A DNA stretch of 39,814 nt from positions 1-39,814 of the IMG/VR virus record IMGVR_UViG_3300032315_000542. One strand, 5' to 3'. Of the stretch, positions 1 through 12,000 are shown piece after piece. Each line of letters begins with the position of its first letter. The first letter of the stretch is position 1. Below the pieces are notes generated by a model. That model was not told where the DNA came from. It did not search any database and saw nothing but the letters and a program-made list of their open reading frames with translations. This DNA is from a virus. Position numbers and translations under genes: made by a program.

Positions 1-3000
1 CCCGGCAGGGTCGGTAGATAGAGTTACTGTAGTCGAAGTTGGCTTTGACTTGATGTAGTATACCTGTCCCAGTGTGATTTCTGAAGCAAATATATTACCA
101 GTAAAGACTACCGAATCGTTTAGATTGAACACGGAAGAATCTCCGACAGTAATTCTATCGTCGGACGCAGTTGCAGCCGTAGCAGTAGTTGATGTTAGCC
201 CTACATAAGGGAAAGTTTTTCCGCTTACTGGAATCGTCATTAATGAGTTTTCGTAAACCTCAAATTGAGTAGCAGAAATAACCTTTAGATAGTAAGATAG
301 TTCAATGTTAGGGGGCGACCCTGCAGGTGAAACTCTAGTTATCACACCGTTGGCGTCAACTTCACTGACCGTGATAATGATGTCGTTCTTGGGCGATAGC
401 CCTTCGACTTCTGTTCCGCTGATAGTGATCACGTTGTTGATTGCAAAACCAGAACCACCGTCGGCGATTATAGCTCTATAACCGCCCAGAATATATGAGA
501 TATCAAACGCAGGGTTAGTGAGGTTAACTTGATCCAATGCTGATGGAGTCGTGGATGTTGACAGAGACACCGGTGATCCGCCCGGAGATGCTGAGACGGT
601 GATGTAAGGATACCCAGTACCAACCATTTCACCTGCATCATCCGATAGGGCAGTAGTGGTTCCGCCCGGTAATTCAGATACCGTAAAGTGAGTGGGGTCG
701 TCGATGCTCTTTACAAAGTACTGATCACTGATAATTAACCCGCCCAATCCTGTACCAGAGAACGTTATTGGCATATTCAAGTATAGGTCACTCGTGTCTG
801 TCCCGGCTTTGCAAACTAGTTGATTCCCGGTACTTAATGTTACCTCTACTTGCACTTCTAGATTTGGTAAAGTAGAGCCTCCTGAAGACTTACCAGAATA
901 CTCTAGTACGTAATAGGTTGTTCCAGTAGATAGTCCACCGGTTGCTACCTCAAACTGAATCGGCAAGTTAGTATAGAAGTTAGTAGTTGATTCAACCGCA
1001 ACCTTGTTCACTGGCGCCGCAATAGTAGCATAAACAGCAGTCTCGATTAGATTGCTAATTGCACCTGACTTATTGATATATTGACCCGAAGTCTCATAGA
1101 ATCTAAATTCTTGACCGTTAACTTGACCCGGGCTTACCGGAAGAGCTACGTTCATCGTTAGTTCACCGGTTGCATTCGCTAGCGGTAACACATTGCTTTG
1201 GTTAGTTGCAACTGCGCTAGTATCGCTTGCTGCTACAACCGTGCTGAGATCAAAGTTGACGCCGCTTCTAGTAGCAGAGATTTTAATTTGCGTAGGGCTA
1301 CCATCAACTACTTCACTCACGTAGTACACCGTGCCAGAAACAATGTTACCAAATGTTGATACTTCACTGCCAGCAATTACCATTGTGTTGAAGATTACTG
1401 GATCGTTGAAGTTGAAGTTTGCATTAGAATCCAGCACAACAATGTCAGATGCGCCGCCGATAGTTGCTGTAACTGTAGCAGTTATTGGCAACACTAATGA
1501 GGTGTCTGCGATGTTCTGCAATACATTAGTGAATGTAGGATTCTTGAACTCAGAAATAGTAAAGGTCTGCTGATCGATGATCGTATTGATATAATACACC
1601 TCGTTTGCAATGATCTTATTCTCAAAATCAGCAAACTGAGCATCTGTTCCTGTAAAGAACACGGTTAAGCCAGGATAGAATCCATTAGTGCCGCCTGTTC
1701 CAAGAGCAGTAAGAGGAACAGTGATTGCATTGTTACTTGCAGTAGTCGCTGTTGCAGTTAGAATGCCAGGATAGTTCACGCTTACGATTGCAGTATCGAC
1801 TACTTGTCCTGTGTAGCAAAGCACAGGAACCTCTACTATGATATCGTTCAATCCAATAATTGTACCATTTGCATCTTCGATAGAGAAATCCGTTTCGTTA
1901 ATTATTTTTGCGACATAGTATGTTGTTCCAGACGTAATACCGGTTCCAGCTAAGCCACCTGTAAATTTGATTGGCATTCCTACGTAGAAACCGATCGTTG
2001 ATCCTGAAGCGTTTGGTTCGGTGCTATCTGATAGCACAAGTCTGATAAGGTATCTGTCCTCATCGGGGAAGCCCGACCCTTCATCAATGGTTTCTTCTAC
2101 GTTTCTAACCAAAGAAGACCAAGTGAGCGTTTCTTGATTTTGTACGTCAGTAATTTCAAACGTTGCGCCATCAGCAGATGCCAACAACGTGTTGATGTCT
2201 GGGTGGGTGCTTTCCAAAGAGACGCCGGAACTTGCGGCAGTAGTATCAACGCTGTAGTAGCTTCCTGCAAAGTAAGCACCGTAGAATGAATCAGCTTGCC
2301 AATCCACAATCTTTGAGCCGTAAGTAGTACGGTCAAACTTAAGAGTGATGATGTTTTCTCTGATCGGAGCAGAAGAAGTAATGATAGAAGCCTTTGCCCC
2401 CAGATTCAATGACATTCCGGTCGATGTTCCGTTGTCGAACAATGCGATTCTATCTTGGTCGTTGATAGCGTTGCTGTAAGTAGAATATAATCCGATCACA
2501 GAAATAGTCGTGCTTTCTAGAACGTTGATGTAATACCATTGTCCGTCTGCAAGTCTGCCTGCTCCTGCACCGACACCTGCTCTATAACGAACAAGATCAC
2601 CTGTTCTTAGATCAGGCGCATATATATTGATAGTATTGAATCTTGAATTGATATCTGTATTGCTAAAGTAAACAGTAAGTGCTGGTTCAATTTCTAGAGT
2701 TGGAAGAACAGCATATCCGCTACCCGGATTAACTACATTGATTTGTACTACAGAATCTGTACCCAACACTGCCTCAAACACCGCTAGTTCTCTTGGGACA
2801 GGGTACTTCGTAGTGTCAATTACTGCGGTTACTTTAGGAGGATTAGTATATCCTCTACCGCCGTCGAGCAGGATGACAGCAGGGAGATCCATAAAAATTT
2901 GCTCGCCCGGAATGTGATCAACTGGTGTAGTTTGATTTATACCTCTAGATAGTCCACCGACAATGTTTAGAGAGCGGTCAACGTATGAATAGCCAATCTG

Positions 3001-6000
3001 TTCTGTTCCAATAGTAATCATTCCGTTAGCCGGGAAACCATGTGCGTTATCTACTAGAATGTACCTAGTCCCGCGAGTTAAGAATGAGTTTAGCGTTGTG
3101 ATCGGGAAACCGGGCTGACCGGTTACTGATAGTCCGAAATTCTGGAACCACTGCGAGTATGCATTTGTTTGCCAGATCGGATCCTGTGCATTATACTCGT
3201 AAATTCCGCTAGTGTCAATTGTGTATACTAACTGAGGTGAGATAAACTGCTGGTCAGTTGAATTGTATGCTGCCGGTACGTCAAAGTCTGTAACGTCACC
3301 CTCAAAAACATCTGTCTTAGTGTATTTGAATAAGAAGTCTTTAATTACGACATGATATGGTTTTGTTTCATTGACATAGCCAGATAAGAATGTTTGATCG
3401 TCTGTCTTATAAACTTCGTAAGGAATCAACTCTCGGATAACATGTGAAACGTCAGCGAGTGAGGTCTTATTTAACCAAGGTAAGTAATTCTGAGACTCAA
3501 TGGTTTCAGCCTGAATATATTCAAACAGCAGAATCAAACTCTTGTTTCGGTGAATCAACAGGTCACTGACATAAATCTGTTCGTTCAATGCACGAACGAT
3601 GCTACGAGTTTCTTCGCTAGGGTATAAGTCAAACGAGTTAGTATCAAAGAAGTTACCATCCCATCCTAATTTACCTGCTGCATAGTTCCACAGGTCATCC
3701 TTGAATTGCAACGTTCCGTTTTGTAGACCGATTCTATTCCAAACCCCAATGGCAGTTTGAATATAGACTTCCCATCTACCTGATATATTTTGCACTACTC
3801 TCGCAACAGTGCCAACCGCAACGTTCAGTGTAGACAATTCAGCAAATACTGAAACTTGTACAGAAGGTTTAACACCGCTATTATATCCAGGGGCCCACCA
3901 ATCTACGTAGCTCCAATAATCAGGAGTATTGTAGAATTCACCGGTAGTGAACAAGAATGAAAGTTCTTCTCTCAACTCAAAAATTGGATAGTTGATTATA
4001 ATGTCATTTGCGTAGATCAAGTAGTTTTTAATTGCGTCAAGTCGTGCGTAGAAGAAACTCTGACTTGGACGTACCAGCACACCCGACTGAACTGCTGCTG
4101 GCAAGAATGGGTCAGGTACAACAGTTCCTGACGGAGTGCATCCTGCAAGAGAGTCGAGTAGCTTGGCGTATAGGGAATACGGCGCGCCGTAGATGTATTG
4201 CTGTCCAATGTCACCGTGTATGCCACCTTCAACATGAGTAGCGTTTATGTTAGGGAAGCCAGGCAAGAAGTCATCTTGGAAATTTGCTCTAATGAGTGAG
4301 TACTCATTGTGAATCGTATCTTCAGACTGACTGTTAGAGAACCCAACGTGAAACACAGTGTCGTTGGCGTTGATGTAAGCACCTGAATTGTAAATACCAA
4401 ATGTGTTTGGCAACAACGGAGCCATGTAAGAAATACCAGATGTGCGTGGGTTAGCGATATATGATTGCACTACCGAATCAGATAATGTCTTACCAGTCTG
4501 GCTGAAAATTACATTAGTGTTTCGCACCCAGAAGTAATACATCGGAACAACAACGTTTGATGAATTAATCACGTTGTTGACTACATACTGATTGACATCG
4601 TACGGTACGCCCGGGCCCTGATAGTTCTGTGGAGGGATGAAGCTACTGATCCAGCTGTATACTGCAACGTCTGATCCAGGGAATACTTGGCCCCAGTATC
4701 TGCTGTTATATACAACGTCATTTTGATGATAATTTACCCATCTTACGTTTGATGTGTCGAACCAAAGCCTACCGACATGTGCCGCGCCCCAGACAGGACC
4801 CGATTCTGTATTATAACTTACGTTGTATGTTGCAGGGTCTACACCTGTCACGAAATCAAGATTTTCGCGGGCTGCTCCAAGGATCTTGTTTTGTAGAGGA
4901 TCAATGTAATCAAGATTTACTAGTGTTTCATTAGTGATTGCACCGAACAACTGCGTATTCTGAATTCGGTTGATATCAACAACGGCTGAACTCTGTCTGT
5001 ACACTGCCCAGTCATTTACGCCAGTTTCGTTAAGATAAACGACAGCTTTCCCGCCGATTGTAGTTGGTTGGAAGTTTGGCGACCCGACAATTACCACGTT
5101 TGAATTAAAGTCTAGTGCTTCCCCGTATTGAGGATTAAAACCATAATCAATAGCAGTGTCATTGACACTCTGTGCATATGTCCAAGAACCGGGCGATGAC
5201 ACGCTTTCGTTGTTATTTGAAAGATACTCAAACATGTAGACTGCACCGGCATTTGGATACGAGTCAACAAATCTTGTTGCATTATTGTCAAATACTGTGT
5301 CATTGTTTAGATTTTCATCGTCGGTGAAGTCAAAGAAAGTACCGGTATAACGAGTGCCGACCGGAGCAGAGACTACGATGCCATTAGACTGATTAGTTTT
5401 TATGTTGTTACCGAACGCAGTTGGTCCGAATCCGTGAGGACACTTGACGACCTGAGTATTAGCGTAAAGCTGTATACCCAATTCGTCTAAGACGCTGTTA
5501 TCAAATACAGTTAACACCAACTTTTCGTTTACACCCGCTAGATTATTATTGATCAACTGAATAATAATCTTGTTGTCTGCTGTTGCGGTTGCTCGTACAT
5601 TCGTAATTCTAGTCTCGGTAATTGCATTCGCTACCATAGTTGCATCACCTGCTGGCAAGACGGCCGCATATCCGTTAATCAACAGTGTTCTTGTACCAAG
5701 AAGATTACAAGGGGAAGTACCAATTACCACGCCATATTTGGCGCCGCCGTTGATATAGCCATAGACTGCACCTTCTCTACCTTCAGCGTCAATTTCATAA
5801 GGAGAACCAACGAGAACGTCAGAGCCGTATCTAGTAGTTGCTACTGATGTGCCATAATAGATGTCACTTCTTTCAGTCGATGCAGAGTTGAGTTCTTGTA
5901 CCATGAAGAATTCATTGCCGCTTACACTCACGATATCACCTGCACGTAGATTGCCCGTGTAGTATAGTGTGCCTTCACCTAGTGCGTAGTTGTTGTCTTG

Positions 6001-9000
6001 AACAACAGTGCCGTTGACTGAAACATATAGCTGACTATTCTGCGGATACATCGTGCAGGATACTGTACTATTGGTTAGGGTAATCCGAGTATTAGTAGAA
6101 CGTGAATTCTTCAATGCGATAGTGCTACCTGCAATATCTTGAATGTAATACGTTATGTAAGGACTAATACCGCTAGCACCGAAACTAGTGCCAGTAAACA
6201 TTACTGGCATGCCTACTTCTAATCCAGAAACACTATTGACTGTCAAGTAGTTACTAGCCACAGCCACTGAAGAAAGAACCTGTTTAGTATCTGCGGGGGT
6301 CCATGCTAGCTGGAATGTTTGTGGCTGATAAGAAACACTAGGGGTTTGTGTTTCGAAATTCTGTTCTGCTCTTTGGTAAACATATGCTGCTCCCCAATTG
6401 TCAATTGACGAGTTTAGGATAACCTTAGGTGCGCCTACAACAAGCACACTGCCATCATAGTTTGTTGCAAGGGATTGACCAAATGCGCTAGCTGAGGTGA
6501 GACCCAAATCAGTGCAGTCAATAGTAGTAACAAGTTTATATGTTGTCTGAGTAGCTGTACCGAATACGGCTCCGTCGGGAAGTAATGCACTTCCGCTGTT
6601 TAGTGCGATGAATGAAATTCCTACTTTATTATCAAGTGCTCCGGCAGCTACCCAATTCGTATCGCCTAATGTAGTGATAGTATAAGTTTCACCTATTTTA
6701 AGGTACCCAGCATTGATTAGAATGTTGTCTCTGCGATAAACTGAAATGATTCCTGAATCAGGAATACCGAGATACATCCAATTGGCATCACTAGACATTG
6801 CGATGTCATTTACTGATCCGCTGATTGGTGACTGATATTTCACCATCTGCTGAGAAAGAATGCTATCGTTGATCACATAGATGTAAGTTTTGTTTGTACC
6901 TGATGTAGGATCATTTGCCGCGATAGCGTAGACGTTCTGTGCGTATGCGATAGATGACCCAAACCCTGAACTTACAGCAGGACTATATGGAGTTACAGTC
7001 TGATATAGTTGTGAGGTATTACTCATCGGATCATAAGAATATCTGTAGACTACGTTACTTCCAGCATCACCGATCAAGTATCCTGCTTGATCAGTGTACG
7101 CGACAGCAGAACCGTATGTAGACGATTGCGGAATCTGGAACTGTGTCTCATATTGGTAATTGATACTCTTGCGATAGACTGCCCAATCACCGTCGCTATT
7201 CTCATCAACCCAAACAGTATTTTTAATGAATTCGTTTTCAGTTAGGTCTAGTGCTTCGATTTCGCTAGGGGTTGCTACACGCTGAGATTCAAATGCAAAT
7301 CCCAATCCTCTGCCCTGTACAGTGGATTGATTGGCACCAACAACAGAAAGATTTATGATGACTTCATACATGTTAACAATGTCTGTCACAATGTAGTATC
7401 CATCAATGTTTGCTGCAAAGTTAATGATTGCCATAGGATCTAGTCTGTTTAGTCCGTGCGGAGCACTGAACGTGACTGTAGCAGTTTGATTTTGATTATT
7501 CCTAACCTGAGTTACTTGACCAATAGTGTTCCATCTGAAGACGCCCCACTTCTCTTTGAAGTTTGCCATCCAAAGATACTCACCCACATAGAAATTCTGA
7601 ATAGGAATAATCGTGCCATTGATGTTGGTTGCCGTAGGTAAGCCTGAATAGAAGTACGTTGACATCTTAACGTCATTGAAGTTGACGTAGCCTGCACTTG
7701 GGTATAGACCTTGAGTCGCATATGTCGTAGTTGTACTAAGAATGTTAGGTGAGCTAATTGCAGTACCGTAGTTGAACAGGTTAGAAAGAGGAATTTCTTG
7801 CATCGCACCTTCGGTGCTGCCGCCGTTAGTCAAGCTGACGATAGCAGGATCGCCTGTCATGTTCGTTTGGTTGATTCTGAATTCTACGAAGTTTTCATTT
7901 AGGACGCCGCCGTACTCACCTGACTTAATTGCCCAATTTTCATAGATGTCGTATTGAATTCCACCTTGAGGAAGATTAGCTCCCTTAAATGCACTTAGTG
8001 CATTAAGGGTTCCCTTGTTCTTGATTAGATTCTTGTATACCTGAACCTGAGCAGTAGAAGTCAAGTCAATAAGTGCGAGATAGTCTCTTGGACGATAACC
8101 AATCAAAGAGAATGCAAGCAAGTCTGCATCCTTTTCTAGATTAGCCTTTTCTGCATTGTAATAAAGAGTGCTTTCATATGCACGAGTGCTTGGGTTGGCA
8201 AACAGTCCTTGCTGAATGTCACTATAATTTATGCGCTTCCATTTAGTCTCATCGAACACATTAGATGGCTCAATGATTGTTAATGAAGTCCAATACTTAT
8301 TCTTGTATTTTACAATTTCATTCTTAGTGTACTTTACAAAGGAATTGAATTCTTGGATATCTGATTGATTAACAATGAATCCCCACGCATTAACTGTACC
8401 GTTCCATTCAGCAGTCTTTTGACCGCGCACATAGATTCTATTTTGGCGTAGTCCAGTGGTCAAGTTGTAAATGATATCGTTGAACAATGTCGTGTTGTCG
8501 AACACGATGCCGTGTTCAAAGTTACTAAAGTTGAACTGTGCATATGCCATTGCATCGCCGGTGTTAAGCGTGTGCATATGGAACAGCGTATCATCACGAT
8601 TGACGCAAAGATCATTCAGTCTAATTGGATACAAGTTCTGATTTAGAACAAAGTTCTGTTGCTGGACTGTCAATGGTTGAACGAGCGCACTAGGCTGGTT
8701 AACATCCAATGTTGTTGCCGCAGGGTTTAGCGTGATGACACTGCCATTTGACCATCCTGTTTGTATCCAGTACAGGAATTCATAGACCATTTGTGTCCAA
8801 GTAATAGGAATGCCATTCTGAACATCATTAAACATCATGCCTTTTGATTCTAGGTATTTACCGTAGGAGAGCAAGAATTGAGCAACGTCCTGCGGTGTGT
8901 AAAACTTAGTGCCATACGGAACAAACGATATATCAGTAGTATAATTTACAGCAACCTTTACTGTTTGTTTTTCAAGAGAAATAGTAGTAAAATTACCATT

Positions 9001-12000
9001 AAAAGCCGGATCTAATATTTCAAAGTAAGCTATGTTCTGTGAGTTACCGTACACTGTCCAATAACCTTGGTTCTGTTGAACGATAACGCCACTGAACAGC
9101 AACCGATCGAACGGTTGATTATCATACAGCAATATTGAATAGCTCTCGTCTGGGATTAGTAACGAAGCATTAGTGCTAGTCGGTGTTGGCTTTTCCACAT
9201 AAAATTGCAGCATAGACTTGTCGCTGTAGCCAGCGAGACGATATACCAGTCTAACGTCTAGGTTATCTAGTGTTGTGGTAATTTCAGTAGTCGCGTCAAT
9301 GCCTTGTTGCTTCTCATAGTCAACAATCCAATTGATGTAACTAGTCTTTGCAGTGCCATCGCCGTAAACTTCTATGTTGCTAGGTACGAGATGGCTTCTG
9401 TCATTGAACAGGTACTGATTAAATTCTGCATTATACTTGTAGTTGTCTAGGTCTACGCAAAGATTATAGAACTCTGCTGGACGAGTTAATGCAAAAATTC
9501 TTGTTAGGTCGAACGGGAAGGTTGAGCTACGGCGATAGCTTAGCTCAGCAGGACCGTCATCTCCTACGACCCAATCTTTATTAAAAGTGCTTGGGTTGTA
9601 GTTACTGACTATTACTTTGAATGGTGACAGCAAGTCACCGTTCGAATTTACAGGAATGACAGCAGACAATCCCGGACGAGCTACTAGTGGATTGATGTAG
9701 GGCTCGCCGTTATTCCAGATCAAGCCTTGCTCTAGATCATTCCAGAGAATGCCGTTATCACTAGTGTACGGTGCCGGACCATAACGAGCAGTCCACCAAG
9801 TTGGCATGATAGTAAAGCCAAGCATTTCCCAAGGAGTTGTGTCTGGAGTAGTAGTGTCATAGTAATACTGATACACACCTCTCCAATAACCCTGAAGGAT
9901 AGGACTATTGTCTAACTTACTTGAAGAATTTGTATAGTTGTAAGTAAATTCATTTACTCTTGAGAAGTACTGTGTCTTGTAATCAATACGATTTTGACCA
10001 ATCCAGTTTAAGAACTGAGTTGAGTAAATTCTTAAGAATTCATCCCATGAATAAGTAGGAGTTCTAAAGAAGCCCGGAACAACCTCGTATCGTGTGATAG
10101 GTGTTTCAGTGCTTAGTTTGAGATTGTTATAAACTCTCTTTTCAAATTCTAGCAATGCCTGGTCTCTGAAGTCAACAAGAATATCAAATTCAGGAATATA
10201 ATCACCATACAACTTAGTATATGAACCGTCATGTCCAAGAATGAAATATGTTGGGATCAAATAGTTAGAGTCAAGGATTACTTGAGGAATGTACTTAGGA
10301 TAGATGCCTAACTTAGTTGGTGTATTAGGAACATATGATCCATAAGTCTGATTGTATTCTCTAATAGTTACTATGTCTCCGTCTTGCATTGGAATAGTGA
10401 TAGTAAGGGTAGGTGAATCGGTACTAACCACATACTCTGTACCAATAAGTAGTTGCTTTTCAACAATGATGTTGTCAACCGCACGACTTAGGTATACAAG
10501 AACACCATTGTAGTTTGCAGTCTCAAAGTTGTACACATGACTTAGTGGATATTGTGATCTATCTAAATCGTTGTTGAATACATAGGAGTTGCTAATGTAC
10601 GAAGACTTGTTTGGCAACATGTCTGACCAAAAGAACGCATTGATCTGGCTCTTCGCCGCCGTGATTTGATCCAGTGCTTCATCTAGAATTTCTGCCGGAG
10701 TATAACGCTGCTCGTATGGAGTGTTCTGAACTGTATCTACCAACAGTTGCTTGTACTTGACATATTCACGAGAGTTGAATTGCAACGCATTAAACAGATT
10801 GTACTGTGGATTACGTAGGAATGTTCCTGGTAGCACGAGTGACGCACTATTTTGAATGATCTTGGTGCCATATGGATTTAAGTTGCCGCAGTCTCTGAAG
10901 TTGTTTGAACCAAAGATTGTTCCTGTTGTATTAGGAGCATTGATGAAAATATCTTGATACTGTGTTCTAATGTCACCAGTGTTTACTGTAGTTAGGTCTG
11001 TATTAAGTGGGTTGTTACTTAGGTTGAGAGGAACTTGATAGTATCCAACCTTGCTGACTTGATCACTAAGCAATAGTACCTGCACCAGTGTGTTTTCGTC
11101 GATTTGTGTGAACAATTGTATTGTAGTCGAGTTGGTGCCGATCTCTACCGAGTAATCAGAAGGTTCTTGATATACGTTATTGATATATACCTTAACTCTT
11201 GGCCAACCCGTCTCATTTGGTTGAAGTGCTGGTAGTGCTGCGATGTCGCATATAAAAATATACGCCGGTGCAGTCACCGAGAAATCAAAATTAAAGATTT
11301 GATATTGCTGACTAGGTGCAATCGCGGTTTCCCAACCTAACAATCTAGTGTATGAAACATCAGATGTTATATTGTAAACATAACCAGTGTTAACTTTTTG
11401 ATTGAATGGGTTACCGCCGGAAACGTATGAGAATGTATCAGAGTTCAGGGAGACATCAAAACTAACGTCACCTTGGTTAGATACGGAACTATAACGAATT
11501 GGGAAGCCCAACACCGGGTCCTTTGTGCCTGACCCTAACGTGTAGTTGAATAATTTACAACCAGTAAAGGTCGTACTTGGGTATACGATAGGATCACTGA
11601 AGCTGATACCGTTTCCATCTAAAATGTCGAATTCAGGAGCTTGGTTTAGTTGTGTCTTCTGTTGTGATTGCATCCAGTCGATGCCGTCGAACCAATAACT
11701 CAAGCCGGAGTTTGCGTAACCGCGTGTTATTACAGTTTGTGTATCAGGAGCAACGATACCGTCTTCTGCGACAGTGAGAGTAATAACCGAACCAACTGGG
11801 AGCAGTGTGGCAGTTCCGGTGCCTGTTCCGACTACTTCGCATACAATGATGTCGCCTACCTGATATGTTACACTGGTTGTACCAGCTACTACATTCCAAT
11901 CAGTAGTTCCCAATGTATTAATTTGGTAAGAGCTTCCTACTACAAAAGTTGGAGGATCACTCGGAGAATGAACAGTTGAGAATGCCGCTACATAAATCTT

